Source of the DNA: Irineochytrium annulatum
Lineage: Eukaryota > Chytridiomycota > Chytridiomycetes > Chytridiales > Chytridiaceae
Reading direction: 5' to 3'
NCBI GenBank assembly: GCA_027600665.1
Contig: JADGJL010000571.1
Span: 1 to 17,848, forward strand
DNA: 17,848 nt
Both the position numbers and the translations under genes were made by a program. Positions 1 to 8,842 of the stretch are shown here, piece after piece. Under the pieces are notes generated by a model that saw nothing but the letters and a program-made list of their open reading frames with translations, ran no database searches and was not told the origin of the DNA. The stretch's first letter is position 1, and each line of letters begins with the position of its first letter.

Positions 1-508
1 GAAATGGGGGACGGCATTGCAAGCGCGGGGAGGGGTTCTTTGAAGTGGGGGACAGTGATTCGGCCTTCGTGGGAGGAGCCCTGAATTGATTGGGCTTACT
101 ATTGTGCGAGAGTAATCGACAGGTGATCCACAGGATGATCTTCGAATTCCAGTGCAAGACCCAGTTCCTGGCCATTTCTTGGGCGCAATTTTCGGCTCAC
201 CAGAATCAGGAATCCGCGGTTATCAAATTGTCAATCTAGAGAAGGGACTGTCAATTTTACTCGCCATAGAATGTGAAGGGGATCGTTGTAGCCAACTTCG
301 GCGAAAATAATGACGTGGTTAGCATCGAGCAACCCCTAGAGATATACCCCATGGACGTGAAGTTGAAATGAAATTTATTTTAACAGGCTACTTTTTTGTC
401 TACCTTCAGCTACGCTGTAACGAGGGTAGTGACTGCATCCATTGCGGGCAAATAATAATACGAAAGACATGAACCCAGGTGATCGGACGTCTTTTGCGGG
501 AAGTCGCA
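1..508. other. Non-coding or unassigned left edge, 3' flank of the receptor gene
   Basis: No gene can be supported here. The stretch holds the presumed 3' UTR of the minus-strand receptor gene, including a possible AATAAA signal at 374-379. An imperfect direct repeat sits at the extreme left, with positions 1-18 resembling 42-60 (both read roughly GAARTGGGGGACRG). A 45-codon minus-strand open stretch ends in TAG at 99-101. It has no start codon and no recognisable homology, so I do not call it a gene, although it could be a terminal exon of something. Confidence 0.4.
374..379 (-). terminator. Possible polyadenylation signal of the receptor gene
   Basis: The minus strand reads AATAAA here, about 130 bp past the stop codon at 509-511. 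The setting is AT-rich, unlike the coding DNA. It is the only canonical hexamer I noticed just downstream of that gene. Confidence 0.4.
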
Positions 509-2432
509 TTAATGGCTTGTAACCATCCTGACGGCCACGTTGTTGCTGCTTGCTACGTTGTTACTGCTTGCTACGCCCGTCTTTGAAGCCGACTGAGTGC
601 CCTGCAAAGAAAAGGCAATGTGTTAAAGCGCGTATTCCGTCAAAAGACGCACCCGAACTAGGTTCTTGTTCGATTCAATTCCTTGGGCAAATTTGATCAT
701 CATTTCATTGAACACACCCTGTAAAAACGGCACTTGTTAGCATTCCTTCGGGAGAATTGGCAAAATGAGCAAATTTCTGAACCTGGAGCTGGCCGATCTC
801 GCTGACGGCCGATCGCTGGTCCAAGTATCCGTTCCTCAAGCTCGAGAAGTCGAACTGGGTAGCCTCTGTCATGGCGGAGGTCAGCTTGCGCAGGGGCGAG
901 GTGATAGCCCATGAGAGGAATACAGCGATGCACAGTGCGGCGAAGCAGAACACGCAGATGAAGATGATAGCCTGGTGTGAACGAGAGATATTAGCAAAGG
1001 ATTGTAGGGCACACCGTTTCTGGTGAAACCGTACCTGGGTCTGGGTGGCCTTGATGACGGACAAAAAGTCGTTCGACGGGATAGCGAGCAAGAGCAGCCA
1101 CTTCAACCCCGTGGTCGGGTTCACGAACCACACCGCGTTGACGAGAATGGTGTCGCCAAGCCCGTTGAACGTCGTTGCGAGCAAACCCCCGTCGGTCCCA
1201 GTAATCGGAATACCCTGAATCGTCCCATCGGTCGACCCGAACGCGGTCGCCAGGTACGAGGCCGACGCCGCCACAAGTGGGTTCGGGTTATTAATCGCCG
1301 GGAACGTGGAGCTCAGCGTCCCGTTCTGCGAGATGCCGGGGATGGAGCTCGCAAGCATATTGCCCGTATTTCCATCGATGAGCGCCACGACGCCGTTGGG
1401 CGTCACGGCGATCGACTGCAAAAACGCATCCAGCGACTTGATGGAGAGCATGACAAAATGAGCGGCGTAGTAAGCACCCGTGCCAGCGACGCCTACGGAC
1501 GTGTTGGCCCAGACGGGCCAGAAGAGTGGGATGAGGAATGTCTTGAAGATGGGCGTATAGATAGGCGGGGCCCAAAACGGGCTGCCGGGAACGATGCCGT
1601 TCTTGTTGAGCACGGGCCACTTGGTGTTCGGGATCCAATCGGATCTGACAACAGTGTAGTTCGGGTTAAGGCTGAGCGTCGAGTCGGTGTTAACGCCTTG
1701 GATGGCCGACGCCATCAAGGTGTACTTGGTGGTCGAGTCTTGGAAATAGACCTATTGTTTCGACATTGATTAGATTAGAAAACGCCGTACGGGAAGCCTT
1801 ACCTGGTTGCCGCGAGGGTACGAGGCCATATAAGATTGATTGCCGTTGGCGTCGGCCTGGAACGTGATGCCGGCATTCTCGAGGAAAGTAAAGGGTTGCG
1901 CGACTTGGTAGTGGTAAGAAATACTAACGCCATCGAATTAGCACTCAATCGTCCAGGTGGTGACTATACATTTCGGGGTTGGCCTGCCACGCGCCTCGGT
2001 TGGGGTTGTTCACGAAGTTGTAAATGTGGTAGTTGTTAGCCTTGGACTGGAGGACACGCTGGCTCTCTTGAAGAGTGGAATTGACGCTTTCTGTTGCCCT
2101 TGAAGCGAGAGGTCAATGTTTTCACAATTTTCACTCGGCGCAAACATACCGATTAAGAATTGCCAGACGGATCTGGTTCGTGATGTCGTTGATGGTGCTC
2201 TGGCTTTTTGAAATTGTGATGTATCCCACCACCGCCCCAATAATACTGTTGAGCAAGGGCTGTCAGCACACCAGACATCTGCAAGCACGTGACGAGAAAC
2301 GTACGCCGTCATAAAAAACACGACGCAAATGATGGCCACGTAGAGAGGCGCTCTGATCACCGCCTGCTTCTTGATACCTCCACGTCCGGCCCTGTCGCCA
2401 TCCTCAGCCGACTTGGGTGGGTAGCCGCTCAT
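509..2432 (-). CDS. Cache-domain membrane sensor with HAMP region, no output domain
   Basis: This is a spliced gene encoding about 512 residues. Exons on the minus strand are 2432-2305, 2245-2150, 2098-1970, 1923-1803, 1751-1035, 971-783, 718-653 and 601-509. The introns (2246-2304, 2099-2149, 1924-1969, 1752-1802, 972-1034, 719-782, 602-652) begin with GT, end with AG and join in frame. A cytoplasmic basic N-terminus precedes TM1 (residues ~29-52). A ~340-residue extracellular region of dCache type follows (~75-395). TM2 (~398-418) leads into a HAMP-like segment (SPLRKLTSAMTEATQFDFSS) and a helical tail containing SEIGQLQ and FNEMMIKFAQGI. Proteins of this architecture sense small ligands outside the cell and usually pass the signal to a kinase or cyclase. 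Here the chain stops about 50 residues after HAMP, with a duplicated VASSNN motif. An in-frame ATG at 2585 would add 51 residues, but I prefer 2432 because the sequence resembles a normal receptor start. Domain calls are by eye; the exon joins are strong. Confidence 0.8.
540..575. repeat. 18-bp tandem duplication in the last receptor exon
   Basis: Two 18-bp units, differing at one base, lie head to tail (plus strand, about GTTGTTGCTGCTTGCTAC). On the minus strand they encode two copies of VASSNN in the receptor's C-terminal tail. The unit is a multiple of three, so the duplication keeps the frame. Confidence 0.7.
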
Positions 2433-2773
2433 GACGGCAGGCGCGTAGCAGTTGCGGGATAACGCGTAGCGAAGGAAGGGCCGGCAAGGAGATGACTCGA
2501 AGAGGGCGCGAGACGAAGACGGGGGTTGCGGCCGGTGTCGAGCGTTGAGGTTTGGTAGATGCGCCAAGGACGAGATAGCGGCCACCGTCAGTCACAACGC
2601 GGTAATCCTTGAACAATATGGCAATTCTTGTTGAAACGCGATAAAGGCACACAATACTGCTTCCTCCGGGTTGGTGCGCGAATCACCGCCCTGAAAAGCT
2701 TCCAGATTTACGTCGAGTAAGGCTCGTGACCGAACCGTCGCCGAGGTTGCCGAATTACTGACGTCGGTTGCGG
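2433..2773. promoter_or_regulatory. Divergent intergenic region, likely shared promoter
   Basis: This 341-bp interval separates the start codons of the minus-strand receptor and the plus-strand formyltransferase, so it should hold both promoters and 5' leaders. Minus-strand frame is open across much of it (to 2585), so part could encode an extended receptor N-terminus. I see no clear TATA box or other named element. A plus-strand in-frame TGA at 2759-2761 closes the formyltransferase frame just before its ATG. Confidence 0.4.
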
Positions 2774-4205
2774 ATGATATATCCTTCGACTTCCATCGTC
2801 TGTAAATTGTTTGTTTCCACATCCCATCGTCAAACGCGCGCGAACTTCACCCACTTGAAACCCTTCCGCGAACATCTCGCCGACAAGGCCTTTGAATGCA
2901 CCTCTCACGCTTCGATGAACGTCCTCTTCTTCGGTAGCGACGAGTTCTCCCTGGTGTGCTTCCAAAAGCTCGCGAGTTTGTTGAGGTCGCCTCTTGTTCG
3001 GAATCTGGAGGTGGTATGCCCGCCAGACCACTTCACGTCAAAGCGGCCAGAAGGTAATTTGCGTTGCTCGGTTCATGCTTACATGCTTACGCGATCTGAC
3101 GGTGGTATTTAGTGCTTCTGAGGACGCATGCACGCGAAAGGGGGTTCAACATCCATACACCGCCGAAGACGCTGAGAGGATGGGAGGTTGAGACCTTTCG
3201 CGAGTTTAGTTGTTTATGACCAAAGCGTGATGCAGGCCCCAAGATTTAACGGCAGCCATTTCGATCTCGCGGTCGTGGTCTCCTTCGGGTACTTCCTGCC
3301 GTCACCGTTAATCCGCTCCTTCGGCAAAGGTGCGATCAATGTTCACCCGTCATTGTTGCCGAAGTATATATTGCATATTTGGCTTCGATTAAAGTATGGT
3401 TAACAATTTTTCTCGTTATGGTGCAGATATCGAGGGGCTGCGCCAATACAGCATACGATTTTGAACGGGGATAAGGAGACGGGGGTGTCGATCATCGACT
3501 TGGACGATCGTGAATTCGATGCGGGGTTGATTTTGAACCAGAGCCGGATGGTGTGTACCTTTGAGCGAGGACCCATTCGCTGAACTCTGGTTCCTTTCGT
3601 CTGTGCACTTAGGAGGTGCCAAAATACGTGTTTTACAAAGACCTTCACGATAAGCTCGCCAATCAAGGCGCCAAGGATCTAGTGCATACAATGGAACACT
3701 TGGAAGACTTTAGGGTACAGATACAAAGGGATCGTCGATTTTTTTCTGAAATAGTTGGGTTTAGCGGGATGGCGTCGTTCAACTAGCCTCTCTAGCAACG
3801 AAGGCGCCCAAAATTAAGAAGGAGATGAGCGAAGTTCACTGGGACTCAATGTCTGCGGCTGACATCTATCGGCTACATCGCGCGATCGGTTACAAGGTTT
3901 GCAATTACACAAGTTCTCCGAATAACACAGCCGGTTTTAAGATCCCTATCTCAACCACGTTCCAAGGCAAGCGCACGCACCTCCTAACCCTCATAAATCC
4001 GGACCTGAACGAGCCGGAGCGGGCGGATGCGACACTAAAGCCCGGCGAGTTCCTGGTAAACAAGGCGCGGACATTGCTAAACGTCCGGTGTCGGTCAGGC
4101 TGGCTCGGGGTACAAACACTGAAGGTGGAGGGGAAGCAGGAGTTGGGGATCAGGGATTTTACAAATGGATACCAGCCTACTGATGGGAGAGGGAGTTTTA
4201 TTTAG
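2774..4205 (+). CDS. fmt: Methionyl-tRNA formyltransferase, mitochondrial
   Basis: The enzyme transfers a formyl group from 10-formyl-THF to initiator Met-tRNA for mitochondrial translation. Seven exons: 2774-3053, 3113-3186, 3236-3363, 3427-3550, 3613-3714, 3765-3896 and 3942-4205; 367 residues. The mature enzyme begins [13 protein letters not shown] at 2915. The 47 residues before it are rich in Ser, Thr, Arg, Lys and His, and the first acidic residue comes only at about position 34, as in a mitochondrial presequence. Counting from 2915, the fold signature [14 protein letters not shown] carries Asn106 and His108. Asp145 lies in FDAG. Together they match the catalytic Asn/His/Asp triad of this family. 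The C-terminal domain (~215-315) ends in the usual RDFTNGY-type motif. Intron 3054-3112 has a clear CTGAC branch site; donor GTTGAG at 3187 is weaker. The 45-bp intron 3897-3941 is in phase without a stop; I remove it because GYK then joins [10 protein letters not shown] as in homologues. No other protein family fits. Confidence 0.93.
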
Positions 4206-4611
4206 GAGTCAGGCGATATAGACTGGATTACGAGGTTTTTGTTTTAAATAGGTTGCGCTCGACTTTAGTGACTTGGTTCACTATGTAACCAGTCTTTATT
4301 TGGATTAACCTGTATCGCATTAACACACAGGGCGGTTAATTTATCAGTAAATGAGCAAAGGGTACAATGTTATCAATCTGCTAAAAGCGCCGTGAGATCT
4401 AGATGGGGAGCTTTTATACAATAACGATAAAACTATCTCCTTCCTCAAACTCAACATGACAATTAGCGAGTGAGAAGAAATGGAGATAAGCAGCGGTTGG
4501 GGATTGGGGCTGATACTGTATCAAAGCGATGAACGATTCACTACCCATTACAACATTATCGCTGAGAGAGTGAAGGGTTAGTAGAACTATGGGCCCATCA
4601 TATTGTACACT
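4206..4611. other. Convergent 3' intergenic region
   Basis: AT-richer spacer between the ends of the formyltransferase gene (plus) and the KH-protein gene (minus). It should contain both 3' UTRs. The only recognisable element is a minus-strand AATAAA at 4295-4300. I see no gene or RNA here. Confidence 0.5.
4295..4300 (-). terminator. Possible polyadenylation signal of the KH-protein gene
   Basis: The minus strand reads AATAAA here, about 312 bp past the KH-protein stop codon, between two convergent genes. It fits a fungal poly(A) signal, but the 3' UTR would be fairly long. Confidence 0.35.
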
Positions 4612-6201
4612 TTAGTTCCCCGTCGCCATCCTCTGCGTCTGCATCCGCAGTTTCTCCGACTCTAGCCGCTGATACAACAGATACAACGCCATCTGGTTGC
4701 ACTCCGGCGACCCCGTGATCGTCACGAGCCTTTCGGTCGACCCCTCGACGTTTTCCATGATCTTAATCAAACAGCCCGAGAGCTGCCGGATCTCATTAAT
4801 CTTCTGCCCGCCTTTCCCAATGATGGCGCCAACCATCTCGTTCGGTATAAAGATCTGCTGTACCTGCATCTGCAGGCCGACGGCCTGCCCCATCACGGCC
4901 GCCGTCGTTGCCATGATTTGCTGCGACGTGAAACCATGCACCGGCAGACCTGGTGCACCCGGAATGTGCAGGCCGATGATCGACCCGGGATGTGGCGGGA
5001 GGCCGGCCCCGGCTCCTACGGTAGCTCGCTGCATAGGGTGGTGCCCGTATGCGGGGTAAGCACCCATGGCACCTGCCATCCCGCCAAGGTACGCGCCAGC
5101 CATCGCCACCCCGTGCGCGTGCGCGGCCACCGTCACAGGGACGCCTACAGCCTTGACGCCGGCGTGTCCGACGATCGCCGGCGCGGCGTTGACGTTCGAA
5201 GGGTTGCTTGGTAAGGTCGCGCTGGCGTTCACGGAGCGCGTGGCGGACCCACCCCCCTGCTGACCAGTGACGACGCCCGGCATGGGCTTGTAAGGGATGG
5301 TGCCAATCGCGCGCTCGGGGTGCTCGAGGAGGACCAGGCCGATATGGTACGCGGCGATGTGGATGGCGTCCGAGACGCCAGTGACGGTGACGATGCGCTC
5401 GGTCGAGTTCGGGAGAATGTCCTCGCATGCTAGGATTTTAGAGCCGCTCGCGTCCTGAATCTCCTTAATCTTCTGTCCGGACTTGCCGATCACGGAGCCC
5501 ATTCGCGCGTGCGGGATGAGCAGTTTAAGCGCCACGGCCCGCTGCTTCACGTCCGTGGCCGACCCGACGGCTCCCGTTTGCTCCTCTACGATTTTGAGCG
5601 CCATTAAGCCGAATGCCTTCGAGATCGCGTCGAGCGAGCCCGTAGCCGTCACGATGCGCTCGAGCGCAGCTGGGATTTGCTCTGAGACCATGACTTTCGC
5701 GCCGCTCTTATCCCGAATGTCGGCCACGTTCTTCCCGTTCTTGCCGATCACAACCCCGGCCTCCTTTGACGAGATTATGGCGCGAAAACCGATGGCCCGG
5801 TTTGCGCCATTTACGTCCTGCGAATGGGCCTCATTCGCAGCTGAGGACGAGGACGCGTTCGCGGACGGCGGGGCCGCTAGAGTAGCCGCGCTTTGGTTGC
5901 TGCGCCGCTTCGCACTTGTAGCTTCCGCGGACGGCGGCATCGAGTGTGCGGGTGGCGCGTGGTCGGAGCCGGACGCCAAAGTGGAAGTCTTCGTCTCGGA
6001 CGCTGTTCCACCCTCGACGACACCTTCCATGTTGCTGCCGACCGCCTGGCGCTTGTAACCCCTCGTGCCCTTTCCCTTGTCGAGAACGCTGCTGCTGCAT
6101 CCCGCCTTCACGCCGACCTTCCGCTCGTCGTCGGACTCGTCGAGCGACCTTTTGCGGTCGGGTGAGGCCGGCCTCCCCGGCGTAACGACGGGAGTCACCA
6201 T
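4612..6201 (-). CDS. Triple KH-domain RNA-binding protein (PCBP/Rnc1/Pbp2-like)
   Basis: A single uninterrupted frame of 529 residues, with ATG at 6201 in good context (G at -3 and +4) and TAA at 4612-4614. Residues 1-135 are low-complexity, Ser/Ala-rich and charged. KH1 (~138-205) has the loop GKNG at 153-156. KH2 (~224-292) has GKSG at 239-242. KH3 (~447-512) has GKGG at 462-465. All three keep the GxxG loop and the E-R-(I/L)-V-T-(A/V/I)-T-G strand that follows, so all should bind single-stranded RNA or DNA. A ~150-residue Gly/Ala/Pro/His-rich linker separates KH2 from KH3, the spacing typical of poly(C)-binding proteins and of yeast Pbp2/Hek2 and S. pombe Rnc1. The likely role is post-transcriptional control of mRNA stability or translation; targets cannot be read from the sequence. 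It is intronless although most neighbours are intron-rich. Confidence 0.93.
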   Translation of the reverse strand: MVTPVVTPGRPASPDRKRSLDESDDERKVGVKAGCSSSVLDKGKGTRGYKRQAVGSNMEGVVEGGTASETKTSTLASGSDHAPPAHSMPPSAEATSAKRRSNQSAATLAAPPSANASSSSAANEAHSQDVNGANRAIGFRAIISSKEAGVVIGKNGKNVADIRDKSGAKVMVSEQIPAALERIVTATGSLDAISKAFGLMALKIVEEQTGAVGSATDVKQRAVALKLLIPHARMGSVIGKSGQKIKEIQDASGSKILACEDILPNSTERIVTVTGVSDAIHIAAYHIGLVLLEHPERAIGTIPYKPMPGVVTGQQGGGSATRSVNASATLPSNPSNVNAAPAIVGHAGVKAVGVPVTVAAHAHGVAMAGAYLGGMAGAMGAYPAYGHHPMQRATVGAGAGLPPHPGSIIGLHIPGAPGLPVHGFTSQQIMATTAAVMGQAVGLQMQVQQIFIPNEMVGAIIGKGGQKINEIRQLSGCLIKIMENVEGSTERLVTITGSPECNQMALYLLYQRLESEKLRMQTQRMATGN

Positions 6202-6872
6202 TGCCTTGTGCCGCCTTTCTTCGCAAGGGAATGGAGAGCTGAGGTAAATGGATTGGGGTGTGCAGGGGAGTTTTCACGTCGGGGGAACAACCGGGTTAAG
6301 AGGGCGGAACTACCGTTGTAGGAAGCACAGCGGGGGGGAAGAGAGGATCTATTGTGAGGAGAGAAGGAACGCGGGACGGAGAGGGAAGTTAACAGCGCGC
6401 GGGAGAGGGAGGTAGCAACAGCCAATCCTGGCGGCGAGGGAGGGGAAGAGAGATTTGAGGCGGATACATGGTAGAGAGGGTTGCGCAACGATGAAGGCCG
6501 TCGGCCAACAACGGTGTCCGCGGGAGTCTGCGCTGCTTCCATCCGTCCAGTCGCCGGCATCTAAAGCAGCGCCGAGGCCGAGTCGCGGACGCGCTCATGG
6601 TCGGTCCTGCTACTTACCGACCGACTGGGAAAAAACTGCTCGAGAATGTTCGGAAATTGACGAGTTGTGCTGGCTTCACAACTCCTCCTCTGATCGCGCC
6701 CATCGTCGGCCGCCTTCGAAGCTTACCATCGGCACTCGGAGGACAGTTCAAAAGACCATCTTTTCAGCGTGGGGTTTCTTGACCTTGCCGAATTTGTCAA
6801 GGTAGTAGGAGGTCAGTTGGAAGCACCGCATAGTGGCCCAGCAACCCGCTCGGGACGTGAGATAGGGACACG
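6202..6872. promoter_or_regulatory. Divergent intergenic region between KH gene and orphan gene
   Basis: About 670 bp between two divergent start codons, so it should hold both promoters and 5' leaders. The part next to the KH gene (6210-6440) is strongly purine-rich on the plus strand, hence pyrimidine-rich in the KH-gene leader, a common fungal promoter or leader feature. Several 60-120-codon open stretches occur on both strands, but none has convincing composition or homology. I see no TATA box. Confidence 0.4.
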
Positions 6873-8723
6873 ATGGAGGACCAAGGCGAGGTCCCAACCG
6901 TCTACCCGAGCTGGAGCGAGGTGATCCATCCTCCTTCTGCTACATCGTGGGCTTTTGCTGACTCATAGGATTCATTCCTTCCAAAGCGGCCCAGCGTGAA
7001 AGGCGGCCGCGAGAAATGTGCTAAGAAGGCAGCCGAACTGCCGGAGAAACGTTTATCTTGGGGTCTGGTACGTGCGTGGTGGACACTAAATCAAATCTGA
7101 CGTCAATGTAGGACTATGCAGGGACAACAAAGCGACTCTTGCCTAAACGTGGCGAGAACGAGCCTGGCAAAGCGGAATCTGTTGCGGACTTATCATCCGA
7201 GAAACAGGTAGGCCTAAGGCGGCGAGCGAGAGATCTTGGTCTGATCGTCTTAGGTAGAACGGACGCAATCGATTCTTGCGAGGTCTTTGGGGAAGCTTAA
7301 GGGCAAAAAATTGTTTGGACGCAGCTCGACTGTCGTTAAACGTCTCAGCGCTACTGATAGCTTTGCTGTCAGCGTGACGGACAGCTTTGGTTTCGGCGGA
7401 AGCGTCGGCACCGGCTCGTCACAAGACAACGATAAATGCTCTTTGCTGCAAACTGAAGAAGTAAAGAGTGATCAAGACCTGCTCGGCCCCGTCGCCATTC
7501 CCAAATCGATAAAGTTTTCTGTCGTTTTTGCAAGTTTCGACGACTTGGATAAGGTCGGCGGGCCTTCGTCGCGTCCCGTTAGAACACTTTCACAAGCGAC
7601 GCTGAGTAGCTCACACGCAGACATGTTCGCGCCAACGTCATTTCCTCCCTACCACCAAGAAGACGACGCGGCATCAAAGCGATTGGTGGACCCGACCCGC
7701 GACTCGACCGCTACTCTGCGCCTGTCCCTCGGAGGGCATTTGTCAGTCCCCGAAGACGACGACTCCTACAACTCTTTACCGGCGATGGCTCCCCCATCCA
7801 TCCCGATCCCTACGCCTGGTTCAAACTTTAAGCCCGGCGTCAACCTTAACCTCATTATGAATCATCTCGCGACGGATGCCGCGACGCCGCCGCCGTTGCC
7901 CCCTCGTGCACCGCCGGAGCCGCCGATGCCACATCCGCTGCAAAGGGGCCCGAGCCGGGGCCAATCGGCGGCCGAGTTTGAGATGGGCGAGGCGTTGAGG
8001 GCCATAAGGGACGCGAGGGCGGGACGATGGAGCGGATTTTACAGCGATGGAGCGTCGGAAGCCGCTTTGGAGGATAAAAGGAGCAACGCAAGTGTGATGA
8101 CACGATGGGTTACTTGGTTGATAGGTCGGCCGAGATTACCGGTGCGACAGCATTCAGCGGACGGCCGGCGGCGCGATAGTGTTATGCGAGAGCAAACGAA
8201 ATTTTCCGCGAAGCCAACGCCGATGGACCCCAAGGATGACGAGAAAGACTTCCTGATCCACCTTGCGATGCAGCACGGCCTTCCGGCTACGCAGCTGGAC
8301 CTTCTCCCGCACCTCGTGCGCAGGCTGTTCCCGCGATCGCGCTCTTGCTCCGCCATGGACTTGTTCGACCCAGTGGAGATGAAGAGATACATCAACGGCG
8401 TGGAGGTGCCTATGGCGCCAAACGAGCTGCGGGATATGCCGAGTTACGAGATGTGGGCGGGGACGGATGGCGGGTTGGGTTGGTGGTTGTCGTTTGAGAA
8501 CGTCTTGGAGTATGCGGGGTGGGACGATGAGAGCATTGTGGAGCATTATATGGAGGAGGAGACGCGTGCTGCGGAGGTGGCGATGACGACGGAGACGACA
8601 ACAGCACCGGCGAAGTCGAAGGCGAGTAGGCTGCTGGAGCAGATTATCGCGAGGAGCATCTCGTTGTATGAAGAGGAGGGTCATCATGAGGAGTCGGCTT
8701 TCGGGTTGGGCGCTAACCAGTAG
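6873..8723 (+). CDS. Hypothetical protein with polyproline stretch
   Basis: I do not recognise this protein. The model has four exons (6873-6920, 6969-7067, 7112-7207, 7254-8723) joined by three very short phase-0 introns of 48, 44 and 46 bp, giving 570 residues. An in-frame TGA at 6858-6860 just upstream supports the ATG at 6873. Residues ~1-130 are basic (LPKRPSVKGGREK; GKLKGKKLFGRSS). Residues 130-290 are Ser/Thr-rich and probably disordered. Residues ~293-305 form PPPLPPRAPPEPP, a class of sequence that SH3 and WW domains bind. The more ordered part is ~405-515, with DEKDFLIHLAMQHGLP, a short LDLLPHLVRRLFPRSRS helix and a Trp-rich GGLGWWLSFENVLEYAGWDD. A charged helical tail ends at ~570. 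There is no signal peptide or TM segment, so it is probably cytoplasmic or nuclear, perhaps an adaptor. Gene existence is well supported by exon joins; function is unknown. Confidence 0.75.
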
Positions 8724-8842
8724 CATTCGTACATATCACTGTAGCGGTAGAAGCATACCGTTCACTTGTTTTTAGTGTCATCAGTAAAACTATTAATCAT
8801 TTGCACGCAGTTCGTAGTGGAAGGGGCTGTCGAAGTCACAGA

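Noticed and set aside
99..236. 45-codon minus-strand open stretch ending in TAG, protein-like composition
   Set aside because: It has no start codon and no identifiable homology, and the opposite strand is equally open. It could be an exon, but nothing supports that.
1023..1769. 248-codon plus-strand open frame
   Set aside because: It lies antisense to the spliced receptor gene, has Arg/Gly/Asp-rich shadow composition and no domain. The minus-strand model has coherent splice joins.
5483..6058. 191-codon plus-strand open frame
   Set aside because: Antisense shadow of the KH1/KH2 region of the triple-KH gene, with no recognisable protein features.
6597..6782. 61-codon plus-strand frame with ATG and basic N-terminus
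   Set aside because: Lies in the divergent promoter region, with no neighbouring exon that joins it and no known family.
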